The notes beneath the pieces were generated by a model. The model did no database searches, was not told the DNA's origin, and saw only the letters and a list, made by a program, of their open reading frames with translations. Position numbers and translations under genes: made by a program. From positions 1 to 64,000 of the forward strand of contig CAIMDB010000028.1 in the NCBI GenBank assembly GCA_903839675.1: a stretch of 64,000 nucleotides of DNA, written 5' to 3'. This DNA is from an uncultured Sphingomonadales bacterium (GTDB taxonomy: Bacteria; Pseudomonadota; Alphaproteobacteria; Sphingomonadales; Sphingomonadaceae). Positions 17,884 to 26,222 of the stretch are shown in pieces; the first letter of the stretch is position 1; each line of letters opens with the position of its first letter.

Positions 17884-18901
17884 GGCTGACGACACACAAG
17901 ACACAACGCCCTCCATTGACGGCAAATCAGCAGCCGCCGTGCTGATGATGTTGCTGGCCGAAGAGGAAGCCGCCGCCATCGTGGGGCATCTCGACGCCAA
18001 TGAGGTCAAGGCGCTGGGCACAGCTATGCTGGGTGTGGCCGGGATCAGCGAAGACAATGTGGATGCCGCGCTGGAGATGTTCGCCAGCAAATGCCGCGGC
18101 GTAAACCCACTGGCAGCAGATCCGACGCCGCGCGTCCGCTCCGTCATTGAACAAGCCTTGGGCCCTTCGCGCGCGGGCACATTGCTTGCCGATATCGCGC
18201 CCGTCTCCTCCCCCAAACTTGCCGAGATGCTTGACTGGATGGAAGTCGATGTCCTCGCCGCCTTGCTCGATAACGAGCACCCACAGGTCGGCGCGCTCAT
18301 CGTCTCCAGCCTGAGTGCGGATATCGCCGCACAGGCGCTCGGCAAGCTGGAGGAAGGCCGTCAGACCGACCTGCTGTTGCGCGCCGCGCGCCTTGGCCGC
18401 GTGAGCGTCGAGGCCATTGCCGAGCTGGAAGACATCGTATCGCGCTATGTCGGCGATGCCGCCCCGCCGCCCAAGGTGGAACTGGGTGGCTCCTCCGGCG
18501 TCGCCAAGATCATGAACAGCCTTGGCAAACCCAAGGGCGAACGATTGATCAAAGCCATCCGCAAGGCGGACAAGCCGATTGCCGACGCCATTGAAGAAGG
18601 CATGTTCGTCTTTGAAGATCTGCTCGACCTCGACAACAAGGCGCTCGGTACGGTGATGCGCTCGGTCGATTCAAGTTCGCTCGTCTTTGCGCTCAAGGGC
18701 GCGCCAAAGGAACTGGTCGACCGCATCTTTGCCTCCATGTCGCAACGCGCGGCCCAGTCCATTCAGGACGAAATGGCCGAAAAGACGATGGTGAAGCGCG
18801 CCGAAGTCGACGAGGCGCAAAAGGCCGTCATCGCCATCGCCCGTCAACTCGCGGACGCCGGTGAGATCGTGCTTGGTGCGGCAGGCAATGACTATGTCTG
18901 A
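17876..18901 (+). CDS. fliG: Flagellar motor switch protein FliG
   Basis: FliG forms the upper part of the C-ring and takes the torque from the stators. The 341-residue protein has all three domains: FliG_N (IDGKSAAAVLMMLLAEEEA), the middle domain with the EHPQ motif (LLDNEHPQVGALIVSSL), and FliG_C (KALGTVMRSVDSSSLVFALK, then RAAQSIQDEMAEK). The charged C-terminal residues that contact MotA are present. It overlaps fliF upstream and fliH downstream, so translation is probably coupled. Confidence 0.96.
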   Translation: MAEADDTQDTTPSIDGKSAAAVLMMLLAEEEAAAIVGHLDANEVKALGTAMLGVAGISEDNVDAALEMFASKCRGVNPLAADPTPRVRSVIEQALGPSRAGTLLADIAPVSSPKLAEMLDWMEVDVLAALLDNEHPQVGALIVSSLSADIAAQALGKLEEGRQTDLLLRAARLGRVSVEAIAELEDIVSRYVGDAAPPPKVELGGSSGVAKIMNSLGKPKGERLIKAIRKADKPIADAIEEGMFVFEDLLDLDNKALGTVMRSVDSSSLVFALKGAPKELVDRIFASMSQRAAQSIQDEMAEKTMVKRAEVDEAQKAVIAIARQLADAGEIVLGAAGNDYV

Positions 18902-19463
18902 GGTTATCGCGATACCTTTGGGCGCGATCCGTCCGGCCAGCAGCCCGTTTCGCGCAGGCTTCAACAGCGATAGCGGCTTTGCGACAAGGGCGACACCCTC
19001 GATGGCTCTGCAGGACGACTATGCGCGGGGCTTTGCCGACGGCCAGGCCGAAGCCGCTGTGCGCTCTGCCGACGATGCGGCCGCAGCGAACAGCATCCGT
19101 CAGGCAATTGCGCAGCTTCGTGCCGAGCCTTCGGAAGAACTCGGGCTATATATTGCGGAAGCGGTTTCCCATCTTGTCCGCCAGATTGTCGGCGAGACGC
19201 AGATCACGCCTGACGAGATCACCCGGCGAGCGCAGGCCGCAGCAGACCTGATCGCTGAAAATGATGCCGCAACCGCCATTCGTCTGCACCCGGCCGATGC
19301 CGCGCTCGTGGGCGCGACGGTCGGCGCGATCTCCGTCGTGCCGGAACCGGGCCTCCTGCGCGGCGACATATTGGTCGAGTGTGCAGCGGGCACCATTGAA
19401 GACGGCAACGCTTTGCGTCTGGCCGCCCTTGATGCCGCGCTCGGTCTTGGAGGCCATGAATGA
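18894..19463 (+). CDS. fliH: FliH-like regulator of the flagellar export ATPase
   Basis: FliH holds and inhibits the FliI ATPase and delivers it to the export gate. The product (189 residues from this ATG) has weak sequence conservation. Its helical middle (DDYARGFADGQAEAAV, then LGLYIAEAVSHLVRQIVGE) and C-terminal FliH/HrpE-type region, together with its place between fliG and fliI, support the call. Two ATGs, 18888 and 18894, are both possible within the end of fliG; I chose the second. It overlaps fliI by 4 bases. Confidence 0.8.
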   Translation: MSEVIAIPLGAIRPASSPFRAGFNSDSGFATRATPSMALQDDYARGFADGQAEAAVRSADDAAAANSIRQAIAQLRAEPSEELGLYIAEAVSHLVRQIVGETQITPDEITRRAQAAADLIAENDAATAIRLHPADAALVGATVGAISVVPEPGLLRGDILVECAAGTIEDGNALRLAALDAALGLGGHE

Positions 19464-20782
19464 GCCGCCTTATGCCTGCCGCGCGGGACCGCCTCGCTGA
19501 CTTCAAACCTGCCTTTGGCGCCATCCGCACGGGTCGTCTGGTCGGGCATGACGGTGTTATGCTGGAAGCCGAAGGGCTGGACCTGCCGCTCGGTGCCAGT
19601 GCCCGCATTCAGGCCGTCGATGGTCGCAAGATGCGTGGGGAAGTCGTCGGCTTTCGTGGCAGCCGAACGCTGCTCGTCCCGCTGGACGGCGCTGCTCCCT
19701 ATCGCGCGGGCAGCCGGATCGAACCCGATGCAGAGGCCGGTCGCGTCGCCTGTGGCAAGGCGCTGCTCGGTCGCATCATCGGCGCGCATGGTGAGCCGCT
19801 GGACGGGCGTGGACCGATCCTCGCGCGCGACAGCTGGCCGCTCCATGGCCCGGTCAGCAACCCGCTCAACCGCGGCCGCGTCGTGCGGCCGCTCGATCTC
19901 GGCGTGCGTGCCGTCAACGGCCTGCTGACGGCGGGCGAAGGCCAGCGCATCGCCATCATCGCAGGCTCCGGCGTCGGCAAATCGGTACTGATGGGCCAGA
20001 TGCTCGCCGGCAGCGAATGCGACGTTGTCGTCATCGGCCTCGTCGGAGAACGCGCCCGCGAAGTCACCGACTTCATCGAAACCCGGCTATCTGCAAGCAT
20101 GATGCCGCGCGCGGTTGTCGTCGCCGTGCCCGCTGATCATCCCCCGCTTCTGCGTCTGCGTGCGGCGATGCGCGCAACCGCAATTGCCGAACATTTCCGC
20201 CATGAAGGCAAGCGCGTCCTCCTCCTCATCGACAGCCTGACCCGCGTGGCCCATGCCCAGCGGGAAATCGGCCTTGCGCTTGGCGAACCACCAACGATGA
20301 AGGGCTATCCGCCCTCGGCCCTTGGCCTCATCCCCGGTCTCGTCGAACGGGCCGGGCGCGATGTCCGCTCCGGCGGATCGATCACGGCGCTTTACACCGT
20401 CCTTGCCGATGGCGGCGACAATGACGATCCCATCGTCGACACCGCGCGTGCCATTGCAGACGGGCACATTGTGCTGTCCCGTGCCCTATCCGAACAGAAT
20501 GTCTTTCCCGCGATTGATGTGGGCAAATCCCTATCGCGCGTGATGGCAGATATCGCCGATACAGATCATCTGCGCGCCGCCGCCCGCTTCCGCCAGCTCT
20601 GGTCGACTTATGAGGACAATCGCGATCTCGTGCTGATGGGCGCTTATGTGTCCGGCAATGATACTGTGCTGGATGAAGCCATCGCGCGCCGCGGCGAAAT
20701 GCTCGACTATCTCCGTCAGACACCGCACCAGAACGTGCCGATGGGGCCTGCTCGCGCCGGTCTGGTGGAGGCGTTCCTATGA
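19460..20782 (+). CDS. fliI: Flagellum-specific export ATPase FliI
   Basis: FliI is the F1-beta-like ATPase that energises and orders flagellar export. The 440 residues contain the Walker A loop GSGVGKS (169-175), a Walker B region VLLLIDSLTRVAHAQREIGL, and the family motif EPPTMKGYPPSALGLIPGLVERAG. The start ATGA overlaps the fliH stop by 4 bases, and the end overlaps fliJ by 4 bases, the typical order fliH-I-J. Confidence 0.96.
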   Translation: MSRLMPAARDRLADFKPAFGAIRTGRLVGHDGVMLEAEGLDLPLGASARIQAVDGRKMRGEVVGFRGSRTLLVPLDGAAPYRAGSRIEPDAEAGRVACGKALLGRIIGAHGEPLDGRGPILARDSWPLHGPVSNPLNRGRVVRPLDLGVRAVNGLLTAGEGQRIAIIAGSGVGKSVLMGQMLAGSECDVVVIGLVGERAREVTDFIETRLSASMMPRAVVVAVPADHPPLLRLRAAMRATAIAEHFRHEGKRVLLLIDSLTRVAHAQREIGLALGEPPTMKGYPPSALGLIPGLVERAGRDVRSGGSITALYTVLADGGDNDDPIVDTARAIADGHIVLSRALSEQNVFPAIDVGKSLSRVMADIADTDHLRAAARFRQLWSTYEDNRDLVLMGAYVSGNDTVLDEAIARRGEMLDYLRQTPHQNVPMGPARAGLVEAFL

Positions 20783-21207
20783 ACCTCATCGAACGCCGCC
20801 AGCGCATATTGTCTGTCCGCGCCCGCCAAACGCGGATTGCGCGGCTCCGTCTTGCTGAAGCCCAGCGGAGACTGGAGCGGCTGGAAGGCACTGCCAACCA
20901 GCTCGCCCGCATGGCCGCGACGCTGACCCCAAATCAAGGCCAGGCCGACGGGCTCTCGCTGCGCGCGCTGAGCGAATTGGGGGAACGTCTAGGCACTGCG
21001 TCTCACCAGATGCGCGCGCCGATTGCCGATGCCGTGGACGCACGCGACCTGAAGCTTGCCGACAATATCCGGGCCGAGCGTCAGGAAAGCACCGCTGAAA
21101 AAATGGCCGATCGCGCCGCGCGTCAGGCGGAGGTTCAGCGCGACCTCCGTTCTGATGCCAACCGGCCATTCCGGCCGCGTGGGTCGGTTCTGGAGTCAGA
21201 AATTTGA
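20779..21207 (+). CDS. fliJ: Flagellar export chaperone FliJ (putative)
   Basis: FliJ is a small coiled-coil protein that forms the central stalk of the FliI hexamer. The 142 residues are Arg/Ala/Leu/Glu-rich and predicted almost wholly helical (RQTRIARLRLAEAQRRLERLEG). Sequence conservation in FliJ is poor, so the call rests mainly on coiled-coil character, size and position between fliI and fliK, with 4-base overlaps on both sides. Confidence 0.72.
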   Translation: MNLIERRQRILSVRARQTRIARLRLAEAQRRLERLEGTANQLARMAATLTPNQGQADGLSLRALSELGERLGTASHQMRAPIADAVDARDLKLADNIRAERQESTAEKMADRAARQAEVQRDLRSDANRPFRPRGSVLESEI

Positions 21208-22199
21208 CACCTCTAACCCTTCCCCCCGCCCTGACCGTTCCGCCTGTTGCGTCGGCCGCGCCTGTCGTACGTCCGCAAGCCGCGCAGCCTGCCGAACCTG
21301 CTGGCGCGCAGCCGAGCTTCGATGCAGTGCGCCAGACGGTCGCCAAATCCCGACCATCACCCAAGACCCCCGCCCAATCGCCAACGGCTGACCGCGCGAC
21401 TGAGGCGCCGCCAATCCTTGACTTGGCCGGCCAGATCCTCGCGGCGATCTTGCCGAAGCCGAGCCGTTCGCCCGCCGCTGAAGGTGATGCTAAAACGGCA
21501 GATGCGTCCGCCTCCCCTCCCCTGCCCGACCCCGCCGTCCCAGCGTTACTCGTGACATTGCCGCCGCTTCAGCTTGTCGCCGCTTCTTCAGCCTCTGCCG
21601 GAACACCTGCGATCCAATCTGCCCCTGCGGCAGACGCAAGCCCGCGCCTCTTCTTTCCGGATGCCGCCAGCAGCCTCACAGACGCAGCTGATTTTGCAGA
21701 AGACCTGATCGCCGCCTTAACCTCCGCCACCACGTCGCCTCTGGTTGCCGACGCCAAAGCATTAGCCAAAGTAGATGGGCCCGCGATCATCGACCCGCGT
21801 CCCAAACTCGACATGACGAGCGATGCTTGGCTGGACCAGTTGGCGCGCGATATTACCGCTTCCGCATCCTCCGATGGCAAGCTGTCTTTCCGCATCGTGC
21901 CGCCGCAATTGGGCCGTCTCGACATCGCCATTGAGACCCGCGACGCGGGCATGGCCGTTCACGTAAAAGCGGAGACGCGCGAGGCGCATCTTCTCATTGC
22001 CAATGCTCAACACCGGCTGGAGGAAGCTTTGAGCACTCAGGGCGTGAGGGTGACTGAAACCAGCGTGACCTCCAATGGTGGCGGCGATCTGCCGCAGCAT
22101 CATTTCATACCTCAAGAAGCGCTGATTGAAGCCGTTACTGAAACCAAACGCGAAGCCGACGCGCCGACCTCTGGTCGCGACGCGGGCCGTTTTGCATGA
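21204..22199 (+). CDS. fliK: Flagellar hook-length control protein FliK
   Basis: FliK measures hook length and switches export specificity through FlhB. The 331-residue protein has a long Ala/Pro-rich disordered N-terminal two thirds (ruler-like region) and a C-terminal Flg_hook domain (about residues 215-295: KLSFRIVPPQLGRLDIAIETRDAG, then HLLIANAQHRLEEAL). The start appears to be TTG at 21204, overlapping the fliJ stop by 4 bases. The weak start may keep FliK scarce. Confidence 0.85.
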   Translation: MTPLTLPPALTVPPVASAAPVVRPQAAQPAEPAGAQPSFDAVRQTVAKSRPSPKTPAQSPTADRATEAPPILDLAGQILAAILPKPSRSPAAEGDAKTADASASPPLPDPAVPALLVTLPPLQLVAASSASAGTPAIQSAPAADASPRLFFPDAASSLTDAADFAEDLIAALTSATTSPLVADAKALAKVDGPAIIDPRPKLDMTSDAWLDQLARDITASASSDGKLSFRIVPPQLGRLDIAIETRDAGMAVHVKAETREAHLLIANAQHRLEEALSTQGVRVTETSVTSNGGGDLPQHHFIPQEALIEAVTETKREADAPTSGRDAGRFA

Positions 22200-22219
22200 C
22201 CATCTGAAGGATAACACGC

Positions 22220-22834
22220 ATGGCCAAGGACCCCAGCCCGGCAGAGGGCAAAAAGAAGTCGTCGCTGAAAAAGATCCTGATGATCAGCCTCGGCGGCATC
22301 GTGCTGCTGGGGGGTGGCGCGGGTGCGGGCATGTATTTTGGCGGCGCCTTTGAACCCCATAGCGAGGCAAAAAAAGAGGACCCGCACCGCCCAAAGCTTG
22401 TCGAGAAAAGCGAAGAGCCCGCAGAACCGGCGGCGGAAGGCGCCGACGCCAAGCCCGTGCCGCGCGTTGGCACCGTCTATGTTGAAAATGACAAGACCAA
22501 GGTCGACCCGCGCAAGTTCGAGGCGGGCTATCTGCAGCTGCCGGAAAACTTCACATCCAACCTCGCCAATGGTGATGGCTTTGTTCAGGCCGGTCTCAGC
22601 GTCTCGACCTATTATGACGATAAGGTCTTCGCCAATGTGAAGCGCCACATGGTGCCGATCCGTTCGGCCATCCTGATGGTGCTGGCCGTGCAGGACGGCG
22701 TTCTTCTGTCCACGCCGGAAGGCAAGACGCGCCTGCAGAAGGAGCTGACTGAGGCGATCAACAAGGTGCTGCGAGACAAAGAGGGCTTTGGCGGCATCGA
22801 CAATGTCTATTTCTCCAATCTGGTGATCCAGTGA
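22220..22834 (+). CDS. fliL: Flagellar basal body-associated protein FliL
   Basis: FliL is a single-pass inner-membrane protein that surrounds the stators and supports torque. The 204 residues have a cytoplasmic basic start (AEGKKKSSLKKIL), one membrane helix (about 18-38), a charged linker and a periplasmic stomatin-like domain (YLQLPENFTSNLAN to the C terminus). It starts 20 bases after fliK and overlaps fliM by 4 bases. Confidence 0.92.
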   Translation: MAKDPSPAEGKKKSSLKKILMISLGGIVLLGGGAGAGMYFGGAFEPHSEAKKEDPHRPKLVEKSEEPAEPAAEGADAKPVPRVGTVYVENDKTKVDPRKFEAGYLQLPENFTSNLANGDGFVQAGLSVSTYYDDKVFANVKRHMVPIRSAILMVLAVQDGVLLSTPEGKTRLQKELTEAINKVLRDKEGFGGIDNVYFSNLVIQ

Positions 22835-23709
22835 CCCCAACACAGCGTCGCGACGCCGATGTTCAACCCGCTTCTCTGGAAGTAAGCGGTGACAAGGCGC
22901 AGGAAATCATCAGTGCGCTGAACGTCGTCACAGATCGCATGGTCGATGACGTCACCGCCGCCCTTACCGCTATGGGCCTGACCGTCGCCGTCTCGCCTGA
23001 GCGGTCCGAAACAGTCCGCTTTGGCGACTGGCGCTCTGGCCTCTCGCCGCTGTGTGCGATTGCTGTGTGTAAGATGCCGCCCCTGAAGGGCCAAATCCTC
23101 ATTTCCGTGCCACCGGCCCTTGTCGGGCGCCTGACCGACATCTTCTTTGGCGGCGATGGCGACACAGTGGCAGACCGGTCCGCCTTCACCGCCACCGAAC
23201 AGCGCATTTTCCTGCGTTTGGCTGATCTGTTGGCCGACGCCCATTCGCGCGCTTGGCCGGGGCCAGCGACACCGGAGATCGCCGCCATTGAAACCGTCCG
23301 CAACAATCTACGCATGGCGCGCGATGGAGACCCCGCCATCATGCAATCCCTCACCATCCAGCGCGGCAAGACCCAGCTGGGCCGCATCGATTTCGTCCAT
23401 GCAGCCCCGCAACTGCGCGGCATGTTCGGCACCGATGACGGGGGTGTCAATGAACCGGCAAGCCCGGCCTGGCGTCAGCAGATGGAGGCCGCGATGCTCA
23501 ATGTGCACCTGCCCGTCCGATCCGTCATTGCGCGCCCGGAGATCAGCTTAGAGACGCTTTTCCGCCTGTCCCCGGGGGATATCATTCCCATCATTCTCCC
23601 TCAGACCGTCCCTGTCATGGCAAATGGCAGGGTTCTTGCAAGAGGTTCGATTGGCGAGGCCAATGGCCGCGCCGCCATCAGAATCGAACAGCTTGAAGAA
23701 CGGAAATGA
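22831..23709 (+). CDS. fliM: Flagellar motor switch protein FliM
   Basis: FliM forms the middle of the C-ring and binds CheY-P to reverse rotation. The 292-residue product has the central CheC-like domain (VPPALVGRLTDIFFGGDGD, then FTATEQRIFLRLADLLADA) and a C-terminal SpoA domain (LSPGDIIPIILPQTVPVMANGR). The N terminus lacks an obvious LSQxEIDALL CheY-binding peptide, which is notable. The start is GTG at 22831 inside the fliL stop. Confidence 0.88.
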   Translation: MTPTQRRDADVQPASLEVSGDKAQEIISALNVVTDRMVDDVTAALTAMGLTVAVSPERSETVRFGDWRSGLSPLCAIAVCKMPPLKGQILISVPPALVGRLTDIFFGGDGDTVADRSAFTATEQRIFLRLADLLADAHSRAWPGPATPEIAAIETVRNNLRMARDGDPAIMQSLTIQRGKTQLGRIDFVHAAPQLRGMFGTDDGGVNEPASPAWRQQMEAAMLNVHLPVRSVIARPEISLETLFRLSPGDIIPIILPQTVPVMANGRVLARGSIGEANGRAAIRIEQLEERK

Positions 23710-23712
23710 GTA

Positions 23713-24039
23713 ATGAGCGACATGACCGAAGCCCCCGACGACGCCGCGCGTGCCCGGGCTCAAGAGTTTTCCGGTCCCAATTTTGATCTCCTCTCCGGCG
23801 TTTCGCTGCGTCTCTCAGTGGAGGCCGGGTCAACGTCGATGCCGCTTGCCGAACTGCTGGCCCTCAGTGAAGGCAGCGTCGTCGAGCTGAACCGTCAGGC
23901 AGGCGAACTGCTCGACGTGATGGTCAACGGCACGATTGTGGCCAAGGGTGAAATCGTGACCATTGATGGCCGCTATGGCATCCGCGTCGTCGAAGTCGCC
24001 TCCGCCAACCAGCGCGCTGCCGGCGTCGAACGGCGTTGA
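23713..24039 (+). CDS. fliN: Flagellar motor switch protein FliN
   Basis: FliN forms the lower rim of the C-ring and docks export chaperone complexes. The 108-residue protein ends in a SpoA (surface presentation of antigens) domain: VSLRLSVEAGSTSMPLAELL, then LSEGSVVELNRQAGELLDVMVNG and GRYGIRVVEV. It lies 3 bases after fliM and just before fliO, the conserved order. Confidence 0.94.
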   Translation: MSDMTEAPDDAARARAQEFSGPNFDLLSGVSLRLSVEAGSTSMPLAELLALSEGSVVELNRQAGELLDVMVNGTIVAKGEIVTIDGRYGIRVVEVASANQRAAGVERR

Positions 24040-24040
24040 C

Positions 24041-24301
24041 ATGGGCGAGTATATCCTGCGCCTCATCGCGCTTATCCCTGTGGTGGGTGGCCTCGCCTGG
24101 GGGTCCCTGTGGATGTGGAAGAAGCTTCAGCTGGGCATGCCCGGACAAGGCGGCGCCAATGGCAGCCGTTCGCTCCGCATTGTCGAAGTCCTGCCACTCG
24201 GCCTCGGCAGCAAGCTGGCCGTGGTTGAGTTCCAGGGCCGTGAGCTGCTGGTCTCCGTCTCCAAATCCGACGTCCGCCTGATTGCCGACAGCCATGATTG
24301 A
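24041..24301 (+). CDS. fliO: Flagellar biosynthesis protein FliO
   Basis: FliO is a small membrane protein that helps assemble the FliP ring of the export gate. The 86 residues have one N-terminal membrane helix (about 6-28: LIALIPVVGGLAWGSLWMW) and a short cytoplasmic beta-rich domain (RIVEVLPLGLGSKLAVVEFQGRELL), the usual FliO plan. I start it at the ATG at 24041, one base after the fliN stop, not at the upstream in-frame ATG at 23963. Confidence 0.87.
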   Translation: MGEYILRLIALIPVVGGLAWGSLWMWKKLQLGMPGQGGANGSRSLRIVEVLPLGLGSKLAVVEFQGRELLVSVSKSDVRLIADSHD

Positions 24302-24329
24302 TCCAAAATGCCCTAACGGCACCACAACT

Positions 24330-24419
24330 CCGCTCGGGCTGAGCTTGTCGAAGCCCTGTCTTTCTCTTCGTGCAACGCAACAAAGAAGGACAGCCCTTCG
24401 ACAGGCTCAGGGCAAGCGG
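24330..24419. repeat. REP-like palindrome between fliO and fliP
   Basis: Two 30-base arms, 24330-24359 (ccgctcgggctgagcttgtc at its start) and 24390-24419 (ending gggcaagcgg), are imperfect inverted copies; about 23 of 30 positions pair. They flank a 30-base loop. The core ctgagc(t/c)tgtcgaag is of a kind seen repeatedly in sphingomonad genomes. The unit fills nearly all of the 124-base gap between fliO and the likely fliP start, in an operon where neighbours otherwise overlap or nearly touch. Confidence 0.8.
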
Positions 24420-24425
24420 TGGGGG

Positions 24426-25169
24426 TTGCAAATCCTCATCCGTCTCGCAGCCGTCGCAGTGCTGTGTGTGGCGACGCCTGCCGTCGCGCAGGAAGCCCAG
24501 ATGCAGGGTGCGCTCTCCAGTCTGGCCGGCGACGGCAAGCCCCTCTCGCTGTCCTTGCAAGTGCTCTTGTTGATGAGCCTGCTGACAATCCTACCGTCGC
24601 TCGTGCTGATGATGACGAGCTTCACGCGGATCATCATCGTGCTCTCGATTTTGCGGCAGGCGCTGGGCCTTCAGAACACGCCGCCCAATCAGGTGTTGGT
24701 GGGGCTGGCGCTGTTCCTGTCCATGTTCGTGATGCAGCCGCAGCTGAGCGAGATCAACAAGACGGCATTCCAGCCTTATATGGCAGGCACCATGCCTATT
24801 GATCAGGGCATCAAACAATCGGGGGAGGTCCTCCACAGCTTCATGATGAAGCAGACCCGCAAGACTGATCTGCTGCTCTTTGCCGACCTGGCCAACGCCC
24901 CCAAGTTCAAATCGCCCAAGGACGTGCCCTTCACCATCCTGCTGCCGGCCTTTGTCACAAGCGAGTTGAAGACGGCGTTCCAGATCGGCTTCCTGATCTT
25001 CCTGCCTTTCCTCATCATCGACCTCATCGTGTCATCGGCCCTCATGTCGCTCGGCATGATGATGCTCTCGCCCGCCGTGGTCTCGATGCCGTTCAAGCTG
25101 CTGCTGTTCGTCCTCATTGATGGCTGGGCGCTGACAATGGGCTCGCTTGCGGCCTCGTTCACAGGATAG
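24426..25169 (+). CDS. fliP: Flagellar type III export gate protein FliP
   Basis: FliP forms the core pentamer of the export gate. From the TTG at 24426 the protein is 247 residues, the usual FliP length. It begins with a cleavable signal sequence (residues 1-21, ending PAVA), which FliP proteins characteristically have. Family motifs are LTILPSLVLMMTSFTRIIIV, ALGLQNTPPNQVLVGLALFL and the C-terminal FLPFLIIDLIVSSALMSLGM. The longer frame from the ATG at 24282 would translate the REP-like palindrome into a 48-residue leader, so I rejected it. Confidence 0.93.
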   Translation: MQILIRLAAVAVLCVATPAVAQEAQMQGALSSLAGDGKPLSLSLQVLLLMSLLTILPSLVLMMTSFTRIIIVLSILRQALGLQNTPPNQVLVGLALFLSMFVMQPQLSEINKTAFQPYMAGTMPIDQGIKQSGEVLHSFMMKQTRKTDLLLFADLANAPKFKSPKDVPFTILLPAFVTSELKTAFQIGFLIFLPFLIIDLIVSSALMSLGMMMLSPAVVSMPFKLLLFVLIDGWALTMGSLAASFTG

Positions 25170-25173
25170 CCGC

Positions 25174-25443
25174 ATGGAACCGTTCGAATTCCTTGCAATC
25201 GCGCAGCAGGCTTTGTGGATCCTGGCACTGGCTTCCGCGCCAATCCTCATCCCGGCGCTGTTGACCGGCGTGCTGCTCGGCATGGTGCAGGCGGCGACGT
25301 CGATCAACGAGCAGACCTTGACCTTCGTGCCCAAGCTGCTGGTAACAGCCGCCTGCCTTGCGCTGTTTGGTGGCAGCATCCTCGTACTCCTGATGGACTT
25401 CACAAAGGATCTGTTCGCGATGATCCCGGACATGGTCAGATGA
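25174..25443 (+). CDS. fliQ: Flagellar export gate protein FliQ
   Basis: FliQ packs four copies around the FliP5-FliR1 core of the export gate. The 89-residue protein has two long membrane hairpins (about 14-38 and 52-78), with the conserved loop GMVQAATSINEQTLTFVPKL. I start it at the ATG at 25174, four bases after the fliP stop. Its end overlaps fliR by 4 bases. Confidence 0.95.
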   Translation: MEPFEFLAIAQQALWILALASAPILIPALLTGVLLGMVQAATSINEQTLTFVPKLLVTAACLALFGGSILVLLMDFTKDLFAMIPDMVR

Positions 25444-26219
25444 TCCCTGCTGGCCTCATCCAGTTTGAGGCGTCGCTCTGGCTCTGGATATTTGCAGCGA
25501 TCCGGCCCGGCGCAGCCTTCCTTGTTGCGCCGCTATTTGGCGCGCCCAGCGTGCCGTTGCAGTTGCGGCTCCTCGTCGCCATGGCGATTGGGATGCCGGC
25601 TGTTGCTGCGGGAAATGTGGCGCTGCCACCCGATGGCCTGATGTCCTTGGCCGGCGTTTTCGCCATTGCGGGGGAGGCCACCGCCGGACTGGCCATTGGC
25701 CTTGCCACCCAAATCGGCTTTGCCGCCGCCATTGCCGCAGGGGAGACGATCAGCAACGCGATGGGCCTTGGCTTTGCCGCCATGGCCGACCCGATGAGCG
25801 GCGCGCCCAACCCTGCCATCGGCCAGTTCCTCTCCATGGTCGCTTTGTTCATCTTCCTCGGGGCCGGTGGCCATCTTGCGCTCGCCGCCATCATTGCAGA
25901 AAGTTACGCCGCCCTGCCCGCAGGCAAGGCTTGGCTTGGCCATGATGCGATAGGCAGCCTCGTTGATTTCGGGGGCCTCATCCTGGCCGCTGGCATCGTC
26001 ATCGCGATGCCCGTCGCTTTCGCGCTTGTGCTCGTTCAGATCGGCATGGGTGTCCTCACCCGCTCGGCGCCCGCGCTCAATCTGTTTGCGGTCGGCATGC
26101 CTGCCGCCTCGCTTGCCGGGATCATCCTCCTTGCCATGGCCCTGCCCGCCATGGCCGGCTCCATCCAGCTTGCCGTGACCGATGGCCTCGACATGGCCCG
26201 CCGCCTCGCCGGAGGTTGA
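25440..26219 (+). CDS. fliR: Flagellar export gate protein FliR
   Basis: FliR completes the FliPQR gate. The 259-residue product is strongly hydrophobic with about six membrane segments and FliR-type motifs: RPGAAFLVAPLFGAPSVPLQ near the start, GFAAAIAAGETISNAMGLGF in the middle and RSAPALNLFAVGMPA later. The ATG at 25440 overlaps the fliQ stop, and flhB follows 3 bases after the stop. Confidence 0.95.
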   Translation: MIPAGLIQFEASLWLWIFAAIRPGAAFLVAPLFGAPSVPLQLRLLVAMAIGMPAVAAGNVALPPDGLMSLAGVFAIAGEATAGLAIGLATQIGFAAAIAAGETISNAMGLGFAAMADPMSGAPNPAIGQFLSMVALFIFLGAGGHLALAAIIAESYAALPAGKAWLGHDAIGSLVDFGGLILAAGIVIAMPVAFALVLVQIGMGVLTRSAPALNLFAVGMPAASLAGIILLAMALPAMAGSIQLAVTDGLDMARRLAGG

Positions 26220-26222
26220 CCG

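Noticed and set aside
17422-18345. 307-residue open frame antisense to fliF/fliG
   Set aside because: It is a shadow frame; the flagellar genes on the plus strand are unambiguous.
24282-25169. FliP starting at the ATG at 24282
   Set aside because: It would translate the REP-like palindrome as a 48-residue leader ahead of the natural signal peptide; the TTG at 24426 gives the normal family length.
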